In this document: in pieces, positions 17,634 through 25,276 of the stretch | Layout of the letters: every line of letters begins with the position of its first letter | How positions within the stretch are numbered: the stretch's first letter is position 1 | Source: DASSUC01 sp035649895 | GTDB taxonomy: Bacteria; Actinomycetota; Actinomycetes; Mycobacteriales; Micromonosporaceae | Reading direction: 5' to 3' | DNA length: 64,000 nucleotides | Assembly (NCBI GenBank): GCA_035649895.1 | Contig: DASRIS010000043.1 | Span: 1-64,000, forward strand | Notes under the pieces: generated by a model | The model's input: only the letters and a program-made list of their open reading frames with translations | Told to the model about the DNA's origin: nothing | Databases searched by the model: none | Position numbers and translations under genes: made by a program

Positions 17634-18311
17634 TCACCGCGCCAGCCAGGTGCCGAGGCCCCGGCGTACCGCGGTGCGGTAGATCTCCACGGCCAGCGCG
17701 TCGCCGGCCCGGGCCAGCTCCCGCTCGGTCACGAGGTGTATCACCTGGTACCCGGTGACCGGCTGGTCGGCCACGGTCACCACCACCGCCGACGGGGACA
17801 GGACCTCGGCGTGCAGCCGGAGGTCCGACGTCACCAGCACCACGTCCGCGCCGAGCACCGCCTCCTGCGCGGTGGCGACAACCGTCAGGGTGGTGCCGGG
17901 GCGCCAGCGCGGCCTGGGGACGCGGGCGGTGGCCAGCCGGGCCCGCAGCAGATGCGGCGTGTACACGGCGGCGTGCACCAGGGTCGGCAGCCCGGTCAGC
18001 GCCTGTGCCACGAGCTCGGTCACATCGGTGCCGATCAGGCCGGCCGTGAGCACCCGTCCATGTACGAGATCGCGGGCGGCCGCCACGACCGCGCTAGCCG
18101 CAGCCAGCTGGCCCAGGAAGCCGGCTGAGATGACGCACACCATGCGACGGCTGGCGATGTCGAGGACCATGGTCAGTCCGTCATCCGCCGTGCGCGGCGC
18201 CGTGGCCAGGTCCGGCTCGACCCGGCGCACCGCATGGAGCGCGTCAAAGCCTGAACAGACCTGACGGGTGACTGCCTCGTCAAGGTAGAGGATCCTGTCG
18301 GGGGGCGTCAT
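17634..18311 (-). CDS. Short ornithine-cyclodeaminase/mu-crystallin-like protein
   Basis: A 225-residue protein whose order of segments (ILYLDEAVTRQV at the start, VISAGFLGQLAAASAVVAA, then AGLIGTDVTELVAQAL) follows the OCD/mu-crystallin family. It is about 100 residues shorter than normal, and the Rossmann glycine motif is altered (GLIGTDV rather than GxGxQ). It may be a specialised or non-catalytic member. OCD relatives make proline, pyrrolidines or diaminopropionate in natural-product pathways. It is the first gene of the 13-gene operon; ATG 18311 has a clear GCAGGAG ribosome site. Family assignment is moderately sure, activity is not. Confidence 0.6.
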   Translation of the reverse strand: MTPPDRILYLDEAVTRQVCSGFDALHAVRRVEPDLATAPRTADDGLTMVLDIASRRMVCVISAGFLGQLAAASAVVAAARDLVHGRVLTAGLIGTDVTELVAQALTGLPTLVHAAVYTPHLLRARLATARVPRPRWRPGTTLTVVATAQEAVLGADVVLVTSDLRLHAEVLSPSAVVVTVADQPVTGYQVIHLVTERELARAGDALAVEIYRTAVRRGLGTWLAR

Positions 18312-18730
18312 CCGTGCTCCTGCAGAGGACAGCAGCGTGCCGTCGCCGCCTTTCGCCCGCCCATCAACCCGCTATCACTGGTTGGTTCGGCGTGCGTCTC
18401 GACTGCCTTGATAGGAACTCGATAGGCGGTCGATGTGGGCACCAGGTGTCGTGTATCTGGCGTGCTCGCCAGATGAGGAGGGACGCGACATGGCACAACA
18501 CACTGGTAACGGTCGGGACACCCACTGGGGCTGACAAAAACACCGCCGCCTTCGCCCCATCGCCCCACCAACATCGCACAAGATGACCAAGTGCACCGGC
18601 CGGCAGCGCACCAGCTCACAACCCGTAAACAACGCCGAGGATGTCCGCCGCACAACCGCCATCGCAACGTCAGCCACCGAAAGAAGGGTACCGGCGCGGC
18701 CGGCCAGCCTCGCACACAGCAGAGAAATAT

Positions 18731-18743
18731 GTCTACTGTAGAC
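18731..18743. promoter_or_regulatory. Perfect palindrome GTCTAC-T-GTAGAC overlapping a -35 box
   Basis: The sequence is a perfect 6+1+6 palindrome that overlaps five bases of the proposed -35 hexamer (18739-18744) of the HNH gene. The position is typical for a repressor operator; the binding protein is unknown. Confidence 0.5.
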
Positions 18744-18767
18744 TGTATCAGACATGTGTACTATCAT
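18739..18767 (+). promoter_or_regulatory. Sigma-70-type promoter giving a leaderless HNH mRNA
   Basis: TAGACT (18739-18744) and TATCAT (18762-18767) are separated by exactly 17 bases. Seven bases after the -10 box comes the A of the ATG at 18775, the expected transcription start. No ribosome binding site precedes the ATG, which fits a leaderless transcript. Confidence 0.55.
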
Positions 18768-18774
18768 GTAAATC

Positions 18775-20028
18775 ATGCAGGCGGCGACGGCGATGGTCAC
18801 GCAGGCGGTCGACGCATGCGTCGCAACCACGGCCTGGGCGCTGTCGGACGGTGAGCTCATCGACGGGCTGGACCGGCTACAGGTAGAGCAGCAGCGGCTG
18901 GCCGCGGTAAACCTGATGCTGATGCTGGTGCGGGAGCTGGACGGACGCGGGCTGGCGGTGGAGCAGGGCGCCTCGTCCACGGCGGTGTGGCTGCGCGACC
19001 GCATGCGCATATCGGCCAGCGCCGCCCGGCGCCTGGTCGAGCTGGCCGCCGCAGTCGACACCGCCCCAGCGGTGGTGCGCGGCGGGCTGGCCGCCGGCGT
19101 GCTGAGCCTGGAACAGGCCCACGTGGTCACCCGGGCACTAGCTGCCTTGCCAGCCGAGGTTGGCCCGGCGGTGGTGGACAAGGCCGCGGCGACGTTGGTG
19201 GACTACGCCCGCGACTACGAGCCGGTGTCGCTACGGCGGCTGGGTGAGCGGATCCTGCAGGTGGTCGCCCCGGACGTCGCAGAGGAGGCCGAGCGAGCCG
19301 CGCTGGAGCGGGCCGAGCAACGGGCCGAACGCGACCGGCATTTCACCCTCTCCGACGCCGGGGACGGCGCGGTCAGGTTGTCCGGCCGGCTGGGCGCCGA
19401 AGCTGCCGCAGTGGTCCGCGCAGCGCTGGAGCCACTATGCCGACCCATCCCCGGCGACACCCGCACCCCCGGGCAACGGCGCGCGGACGCGTTGGTAGAC
19501 GTATGCCGGCTGGCCCTGACCACCGCCGAGCTGCCCGACCACGGCGGCGAGCCACCCCAGGTCGTGGTCACCGTCGACTACGACCTGCTGGCCCGCCAGC
19601 TCGGACCCGGGCTGCTGGACACCGGCGAGACCCTCAGCCCCGAAGCCGTACGCCGCATGGCCTGCGATGCCCGCGTCGTGCCCGCCGTCCTCGACGGGGC
19701 CGGGCAGCCCCTGGACCTGGGGCGGCAACGGCGGCTGGTCACCGGCGCCCTGCGCCGTGCCCTGGTGCTACGCGACGGCGGCTGCGCCTTCCCCGCATGC
19801 GACCGACCAGCAAAATGGTGCCACGGCCACCACATCGAGCCGTGGGCCGACGGCGGCCCCACCAGCCTGGCAAACACCGTACTCATCTGCAGCTACCACC
19901 ACCGCCTGCTGCACCACGGCGGCTGGACCGTCCACATCACACCCGACGGACGACCAGAGTTCACCCCACCCACCTGGGTAGACCCCACCCAACGACCCCG
20001 CCGCAACCACTACTGGCCGCGACGCTAA
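18775..20028 (+). CDS. DUF222/13E12-repeat HNH endonuclease-domain protein
   Basis: A 417-residue member of the actinobacterial 13E12/DUF222 family. The N-terminal 300 residues are helical (LIDGLDRLQVEQQRLAAVNL and an Ala/Glu-rich middle part). The C-terminus carries an HNH nuclease module: CAFPACDRPAKWCHGHHIEPWADGG, then LANTVLICSYHHRLLHHGGW, with the HH and H residues in place and paired cysteines. Members of this family are often multicopy and spread with mobile DNA, and their biological role is not settled. An ATG without Shine-Dalgarno sits at the predicted transcription start. An IS5-family element has inserted precisely at the TAA stop, leaving the protein intact. Confidence 0.86.
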   Translation: MQAATAMVTQAVDACVATTAWALSDGELIDGLDRLQVEQQRLAAVNLMLMLVRELDGRGLAVEQGASSTAVWLRDRMRISASAARRLVELAAAVDTAPAVVRGGLAAGVLSLEQAHVVTRALAALPAEVGPAVVDKAAATLVDYARDYEPVSLRRLGERILQVVAPDVAEEAERAALERAEQRAERDRHFTLSDAGDGAVRLSGRLGAEAAAVVRAALEPLCRPIPGDTRTPGQRRADALVDVCRLALTTAELPDHGGEPPQVVVTVDYDLLARQLGPGLLDTGETLSPEAVRRMACDARVVPAVLDGAGQPLDLGRQRRLVTGALRRALVLRDGGCAFPACDRPAKWCHGHHIEPWADGGPTSLANTVLICSYHHRLLHHGGWTVHITPDGRPEFTPPTWVDPTQRPRRNHYWPRR

Positions 20029-20050
20029 GAACCCGCGCAAATAGGTCAAG
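20029..20050 (+). repeat. IS left terminal inverted repeat
   Basis: GAACCCGCGCAAATAGGTCA and two further bases; pairs with 20965-20986 at 19 of 22 positions. It lies just downstream of the transposase stop at 20052. Confidence 0.82.
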
Positions 20051-20051
20051 A

Positions 20052-20890
20052 TCATGGGCGGCGGGCGGGGCGGTTGTCCCATCGGTAGAGGGTCCACGCC
20101 TGCCGGATCAGGCCACGTAGGGTGATGATGGCATCGGCGAGGTCGAAGAACGCGTCGATGACTCGCTCTTTGCGTCCGTAGCAGCGTTGCAGGCGTTGTG
20201 CCAGGCGTTCGTGCGCTCGACATGCCACCTCCGGCCGGCCTGGATAGGGGCCTTGTCGCCTTTATGGGCGACCTCGCTGCGCAGCTCCCGGGCGCCGAGG
20301 AGGTCCCGGGTGACCTGCGAGTCGTAGCCGGCGTCCAGGTGCACCGTGACGTTCTCCGGCAAGGGACCGAACGTGTCCAGCTTGTCCAAGGTCGGACCCA
20401 GCAGGGGCGAGTCATGCCGGTCCGCACCAGCAAGGACCCGGTCGAGCGGGATCCCCTTTCCTTCGACCATGTTGGACCGCTTCATCCCTTGCTTGCCCCG
20501 GTCGACCGGGGACCGGCCGGCAACCTCGCCACCACCGGGCGCCTTGGTGATGCACCCGTCGATCGGGGATGTTGTCAACAGCAGCCCGACGATCCGGTCA
20601 TACGCCCCCAGGACGATCATCTTGAGCTGCTCGAAGACGCCCAAGGTGACCCACTCGTCCCGCCGGTTCCGGATCGTCGTCGCCGAACAGCTACTGTCCG
20701 CGATCGACTCGTACGAACATCCGAACCGCAGCACCTGCAACAGCTTCTCGAACACCAGCCGGTCGGCCACCCGCGGCCGGTGACAACCCAGCGGATGCGC
20801 CGGATCGACGACCGGCCGCTCGGGCAGCAGCGCGGCGAACTGGTCCCACAACGGGGTCATCAGCCATGATGGAACAACGGGCACGGACAC
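20052..20890 (-). pseudogene. IS5-family DDE transposase, frameshifted near the C-terminus
   Basis: From a GTG at 20890 the frame encodes an IS5-type transposase: an N-terminal helical DNA-binding part, then the DDE triad Asp111 (SPIDGCITK), Asp186 (VHLDAGYDS) and Glu225 (RWHVERTNAW). Around residue 232 (near 20195) homology jumps to another frame, which reads LQRCYGRKERVIDAFFDLAD and continues to a TGA at 20052 just inside the left inverted repeat. The original frame runs on without homology to 20108. The break lies after the catalytic glutamate, so a truncated product might still act, but the usual last 50 residues are lost unless ribosomes shift frame. Confidence 0.8.
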
Positions 20891-20964
20891 CCTCCGCGGT
20901 CACGAGGCGTAAGCAACCTTCATGATCACGGATGTCCATGCCCGCCGCGTACCCGGGCCTACCA

Positions 20965-20986
20965 CCTGACCTATCTGCGCGGGCTC
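20965..20986 (-). repeat. IS right terminal inverted repeat
   Basis: Minus-strand reading begins GAGCCCGCGCAGATAGGTCA and mirrors the left end. CTAAG (20986-20990), also present at the left junction, marks the target duplication. Confidence 0.82.
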
Positions 20987-20991
20987 TAAGT

Positions 20992-21003
20992 CCCGCTTGC
21001 GGG
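20992..21003 (+). terminator. CCCGC-TT-GCGGG hairpin, probable displaced HNH-gene terminator
   Basis: A perfect 5-bp stem with a TT loop lies directly after the IS. Without the IS it would sit a few bases after the HNH stop codon, where a terminator is expected. No T-run follows, so termination strength is uncertain. Confidence 0.4.
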
Positions 21004-21062
21004 CCCGGTGCAGCTGCGGACGCCCTCTCCACCCAGTCAGCCCTCTGGGTGTATGGAGATCG

Positions 21063-22109
21063 TCATGGCGCCGTTGGGGTGAGCACGACACGGCCTGGCG
21101 GAGCGCCGTGGCCGCGGGCCTCCTGTAGACGGTGCGCCTCGGCCGCGGCGGCGAGCGGAAGCTGCGTGCGCACCCGCCCGCGGAGGCGGCCGGACGCCAG
21201 CGCCTGGTTGATCGCTTCGGCGGCCTCGGTGAGGTCACGCACTGACGCGTTGCTGATGACGAAGCCGTGGATGGTCAGGTCTCGTCGGTAGAAGGGTCCC
21301 ACCGGCAGCACAGCCCGTGAGTCGAGCCCGGCCGACAGCAGGATGCGCCCCCCCTGGGCCATGAGCGGTACGGTCGCCTCAAGGTCGTGCCGGCCGGAGT
21401 TGTCCCAGAATACGTCCACCCCGCCCGGCGCCAGGGCGGCGAGCTTCTTCACCAGCTCGGCGTCGTCCCGGTCGAGCACCTCATCCGCTCCGCAGGCGCG
21501 GCACCAGTCGGCGTTCTCGGCCCGGTCGACGGCGATGACCCGGGCGCCGGTGGCAGCGGCGAGCTGGACCGCAGCGTCCGCCACGCCTCCACCCCGACCC
21601 ACGACGACGGTCTCGCCCGCAGCGGCCCGGGCGGCCCGGAACAGTCCAATGTAGGCAGTTGCCGCAGTGTGCAGTATGGACACCGCGTTGACCGGGTCCA
21701 CACCGTCCGGCAGCGGGTAGAGCCGGTCGGCCGGCACCACCGCGTACTCGGCAAAGGAGCCCTGCCTACCGTTGTGGCCGAGGCTGTTGCACCAGACCCG
21801 TTGCCCCGGCTGGAAGGCGATGACACCGGGGCCGAGCTGGGCGACGGCGCCGACCAGGTCCCGCCCGATGACGAAGGGAAATGTCAGCTCGGTCCGGTAG
21901 ACGCCGGAGCGGACGAAGGTGTCCACATGGTTGACCGCGACCGCTTCGACGCGGACGAGGACCTCCTCCGGCCCGGCGGTCGGCACCGGAAGTGGCCCGA
22001 CCCGGATAGCGTCCGGCGGTCCGAGCTCGGTGATGAAAGCGGCGGTCATCTGCTCGCTGTGTCGTTCCATAGCCACCATTGCTGTCGCAGGTTCCCGGTA
22101 ATGGTTCAT
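21063..22109 (-). CDS. Zinc-independent quinone-oxidoreductase-type alcohol dehydrogenase (MDR)
   Basis: A 348-residue medium-chain dehydrogenase/reductase. The N-terminal GroES-like domain has VNHVDTFVRSG and FVIGRDLVGAV in place of the zinc-binding Cys/His set, pointing to the zeta-crystallin/quinone oxidoreductase branch. The Rossmann motif appears as VVGRGGGVADAAVQLA, with GA at the end altered from the usual GxGxVG. Start ATG 22109 overlaps the MMPL stop (ATGA). It is the last gene of the big operon, after which the IS begins. Probably reduces an enone/enal or oxidises an alcohol of the cluster intermediate, perhaps the fatty aldehyde from the reductase at 35138; that link is inference. 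Confidence 0.84.
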   Translation of the reverse strand: MNHYREPATAMVAMERHSEQMTAAFITELGPPDAIRVGPLPVPTAGPEEVLVRVEAVAVNHVDTFVRSGVYRTELTFPFVIGRDLVGAVAQLGPGVIAFQPGQRVWCNSLGHNGRQGSFAEYAVVPADRLYPLPDGVDPVNAVSILHTAATAYIGLFRAARAAAGETVVVGRGGGVADAAVQLAAATGARVIAVDRAENADWCRACGADEVLDRDDAELVKKLAALAPGGVDVFWDNSGRHDLEATVPLMAQGGRILLSAGLDSRAVLPVGPFYRRDLTIHGFVISNASVRDLTEAAEAINQALASGRLRGRVRTQLPLAAAAEAHRLQEARGHGAPPGRVVLTPTAP

Positions 22110-24268
22110 CTCTCGGCCAGGCCTACGCGACCGTGCAGCCACCCGAGTATCCGGGGCGACCACCACGCGGCCCGGCCCAGCAACGAGATGGCGGCCGGCA
22201 CCAGCACGCCGCGCACGAAGAGCGCGTCCAGGAGGATGGCGAACCCGGCACCCAGGCCGAAGAGCTGAAGGAAGCTGAGCGTGCCGGTGAGGAATGAGAA
22301 GAACACCACGGCGAGCATCAGCGCGGCCACCGACACGATGCGACCGGTACGCGCAAGGCCCCGGCTCACCGCTTCGGCGTTGGGCAGGCCGGCGTCGTGC
22401 ATCTCCTTGATCCGGCTGATGAGGAACACCTCATAGTCCATGGACAGGCCGAACACGACGCAGAAGATCAGGATGCTGTTGGCCGTGTCGACCGGCTGTG
22501 GGGTGAACCGCAGCGCGTCCGCCAGGTGCCCATCCTGGAAGGCCCAGACCAGCACGCCGAAGGTGGCCGCGAGGCTCAGGCTGTTCACGATGACCGCCCG
22601 GACCGGCTGCAGCACGCTGCCGGTGAACAGGAACAGCACCACGAGCGTGATCAGCATGATGGTCGAGACCACGAGCGGCAGCTGGGCCGTCAGCGAGCGC
22701 TGGGTGTCGATGAGCTCCGCGTTGGCCCCGCCGACCAGCACCGTCGCGCGGTCCGGCCCTGGCAGGGAGCGCAGCGTCCGCACGAGGTGCACCGCCTCGC
22801 CGGACTTCGGCACCAGGTTGGTGGACACGGTGAGCCACTGCGCGTCCGGCTTGCCCCGGGTCTCCTCGCCCGGCAGCCGCCCGGCCAGCTGCCCCTGCAC
22901 GAACATTCCGGCGCTGCTCTGCACGTTGCTGACCTCGGGCAGCAGCGACAGGCTCCGCGCATAGCCGGCCACCGCCGGCGGGGTCGCCTGCCCTGCGGTC
23001 ACCACCTGGATGGCGGCCGTGTCGAAGCCACGGTACTGCGTGGACACCGTGTCGTTCACCGTTCGGCTCTCGGCGCTCGCCCGCAGCACCCGGTCGTCGA
23101 CCGTGCCGAGCTCGGCGTGCAGCACCGGCGACGCCAGGGCGAGCAGAACCAGCAGCACAGGCGCTGCGGCGAGGGCGGGCCGCCGGCTCACCCACGCGGC
23201 CAGGCGCCCCCAGAACGGCGCGTCCGACCCCCGCACCGCCTTTGACCACGGCAGGCGAAGCGCGTTCACCCGGGGGCCGAGCAGGGCGAGCAGCGCGGGC
23301 ACCACGAGCACGCTGGCCAGCGCCGCGATGAGGACCACACCGATGGCGACGTACGCGAACGAGCGCAGGAAGTAGAGCGGGAAGAACGCCATGGTCGCCA
23401 GGCACGCGCCGATGGTGAAGGCGGAGAACAGGATGGTACGGCCAGCCGTGCGTACGGTGGTCGCGACCGCTTCCGGCACGGGGTCGCCGGCTGTCAGCCG
23501 CTCCCGGAACCTCGCCACGATGAACAGCGCGTAGTCGATGCCCAGGCCCAGCCCGAGAGCGGTGGTCAGGTTCGCGGCGAGGATGGAGACGTCGGTGAAG
23601 TCGCTCAGCACAGCCATCTCGGCGAACGTACCAACGATCGCCAGCGACCCGATGACCAGCGGCAGCAGGGCTGCCACGACGCTGCCGAACGCGTATATGA
23701 GCAGCAGGAGGCTGAGCGGCACCGCAATCGCCTCGGCGACCAGCAGGCTGCTCTTCAGGTTGTGGAAGATCTCCCGGTTGGCGCCCTGCTGGCCGCCGAT
23801 GCGCACGGTGAGGTCGCCGTACGTGGTGTGGTACCTGTCGTAGAGGTACTCGGTGTTCTTCAGGGCGGTGTCCTCGTCGCCGGCGACGTGCATGACGACC
23901 AGGGCGGATGAGCCGTCCGTCGACCGGAGCGTCGGGTTGCGCGTCGTCCAGTACGAGGACACGTTGCTGAGCACCTTCTCGCCGGCCAGATCACTGGTCA
24001 GCTGGGTGCCGGCGGCGACCACCTCCGGCGAGTCCAGCGCGGGACCGTCCGTGCTGACCAGGAACACGAGGTTGTGCTGGCCGCCGAACTCCGCGTCGAT
24101 CCGTTCGGCGGCCACAGTGGACTCAGCGGCGGGGTCGACGTAGCCACCGACCTTCAGCTTGCCGAACGCGCCGAGGGCGACGATCCCCGCGCCGACCGCG
24201 AATACAGCGGTAAGAACCACCACCAGTCGGGCGTGGCGGTAGACGGCACTGCCCAGCCAGTCCAGCAT
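22106..24268 (-). CDS. MMPL-family RND lipid/metabolite exporter
   Basis: A 720-residue transporter with the duplicated RND layout: one helix, a periplasmic domain, five or six helices, then the same again. Both proton-relay Asp-Tyr motifs are visible: GLGIDYALFIVARFRE in helix 4 and FGLSMDYEVFLISRIKE in the second half. In actinobacteria MmpL proteins export complex lipids and lipid-like natural products or siderophores. Start ATG 24268 has GGAGG eight bases upstream. Its presence at the end of an operon with fatty-acyl-activating enzymes supports a lipidic product. Confidence 0.9.
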   Translation of the reverse strand: MLDWLGSAVYRHARLVVVLTAVFAVGAGIVALGAFGKLKVGGYVDPAAESTVAAERIDAEFGGQHNLVFLVSTDGPALDSPEVVAAGTQLTSDLAGEKVLSNVSSYWTTRNPTLRSTDGSSALVVMHVAGDEDTALKNTEYLYDRYHTTYGDLTVRIGGQQGANREIFHNLKSSLLVAEAIAVPLSLLLLIYAFGSVVAALLPLVIGSLAIVGTFAEMAVLSDFTDVSILAANLTTALGLGLGIDYALFIVARFRERLTAGDPVPEAVATTVRTAGRTILFSAFTIGACLATMAFFPLYFLRSFAYVAIGVVLIAALASVLVVPALLALLGPRVNALRLPWSKAVRGSDAPFWGRLAAWVSRRPALAAAPVLLVLLALASPVLHAELGTVDDRVLRASAESRTVNDTVSTQYRGFDTAAIQVVTAGQATPPAVAGYARSLSLLPEVSNVQSSAGMFVQGQLAGRLPGEETRGKPDAQWLTVSTNLVPKSGEAVHLVRTLRSLPGPDRATVLVGGANAELIDTQRSLTAQLPLVVSTIMLITLVVLFLFTGSVLQPVRAVIVNSLSLAATFGVLVWAFQDGHLADALRFTPQPVDTANSILIFCVVFGLSMDYEVFLISRIKEMHDAGLPNAEAVSRGLARTGRIVSVAALMLAVVFFSFLTGTLSFLQLFGLGAGFAILLDALFVRGVLVPAAISLLGRAAWWSPRILGWLHGRVGLAER

Positions 24269-24287
24269 CGGTCATCCTCCGCCAGGG

Positions 24288-25238
24288 TCAGGAGAGCAGG
24301 AACGCCAGTGCCAGCCCGAGACACCCCGCGTCCAGCGAGAACAGCCCGAGCAGCCGCGCCTTCCGCCAGTCCTTCCCGCGGATGCCGTGGTACAGCTGGA
24401 CCGAGTGCAGCGCCACCACCGGGACCGCGGCCAGGGCCAGGACCGGGTTGGTCCGGGTGACCGTGAACAGCAGCGTGAGCAGGGTGACCTCGGCGGCCAG
24501 GAGCGTCACGAGGACGATCCGGAAACGCTCCGGCGGCAGCATGACCGCCAGCGTATGGCGGGAGACCGAACGGTCGCCCTCCCGGTCGGATGCGTTGCCG
24601 TAGTTCACCACCATGAGGAACCACAGCCCGAACAGGGCGCTGGTGATGAGGATCTCCCGGTTGAGGCCGCCGGCCACGAACCAGTACGGCATCAGCGCGA
24701 TGGAGCCGATGACGAAGAAGATCGTCGTCTCCAGGCCCAACGGCCGGTAGCTCAGCTTCAGCCCGGCGGAGTACTGCACCGCCGCGACCTGCACCGCCAG
24801 CATCAGCAGGACCGCGACCAGCGGCGCCCGCCCGTCCAGCAGGTATGCGGCCAGCAGCGTGCAGGTGACGCTGACGACCCAGCACACGATGCCGAAGACC
24901 ACCGCCTCGGACTCGGTCAGCACGCCGGTGAGCAGCGGTTTCTTGGCGACCGTCCGGGCCGGCCGGCCGGCGTAGTTACGCGCGTCGCTGCCGTCCCGGT
25001 ACCCGCCGATGTCGTCCCAGGCGCCCCCGCTCCACTGTCCCGTCTCGACCATGACGAGCAGCAGGACGAGCGCTGCGGCGGTCGCGGTGGTGACCAGCCC
25101 GTCGAGGCGCAGCAGGAGTACGGCCAGCAGCCAGCCGTAGGCGTGGTGGTAGATCCGGATCTTGCCGAGCTGGAGGAACCCCATGACCTTGGTAAGGACC
25201 GGGATCCTGGCCACACTCGGTGCACTGGTTGCGGTCAT
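24288..25238 (-). CDS. UbiA-family prenyltransferase
   Basis: A 316-residue protein with about nine membrane helices. The Asp-rich motifs are WDDIGGYRDGSDARN after the second helix and NYGNASDREGDR in the second half, the expected positions for binding the prenyl diphosphate through magnesium. It is distinct from the DPPR-type UbiA at 12444, which has NDIVDRERD. Start ATG 25238 with GAAGGAGA upstream. It could prenylate the aromatic ring built from the PhzC/PhzE branch. No prenyl-diphosphate synthase gene is present, so the donor must come from primary metabolism. Confidence 0.83.
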   Translation of the reverse strand: MTATSAPSVARIPVLTKVMGFLQLGKIRIYHHAYGWLLAVLLLRLDGLVTTATAAALVLLLVMVETGQWSGGAWDDIGGYRDGSDARNYAGRPARTVAKKPLLTGVLTESEAVVFGIVCWVVSVTCTLLAAYLLDGRAPLVAVLLMLAVQVAAVQYSAGLKLSYRPLGLETTIFFVIGSIALMPYWFVAGGLNREILITSALFGLWFLMVVNYGNASDREGDRSVSRHTLAVMLPPERFRIVLVTLLAAEVTLLTLLFTVTRTNPVLALAAVPVVALHSVQLYHGIRGKDWRKARLLGLFSLDAGCLGLALAFLLS

Positions 25239-25276
25239 CTCGCTCTCCTTCCCGTCCCCCTCAGCGCGCCGTCGCG

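Larger units (their letters stand above)
18312..18774. other. Divergent promoter region between the sugar operon and the HNH gene
   Basis: A 463-base gap with no credible gene. It must hold the minus-strand promoter of the operon starting at 18311 and the plus-strand promoter of the HNH gene (see 18739-18767). Short inverted patterns occur, the best being the 13-base palindrome at 18731-18743 and ACATG/CATGT arms at 18752-18769. No StrR-like site was found here. Confidence 0.5.
20029..20986 (-). mobile_element. IS5-family insertion sequence, about 957 bp
   Basis: A complete small IS. Imperfect terminal inverted repeats lie at 20029-20050 and 20965-20986 (19 of 22 match). CTAAG occurs on both sides (20025-20029 and 20986-20990), consistent with the YTAR 4-bp target duplication of the IS5 group. 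It carries one transposase gene on the minus strand that appears frameshifted near its 3' end. The left junction is the TAA stop of the HNH gene. Confidence 0.85.
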
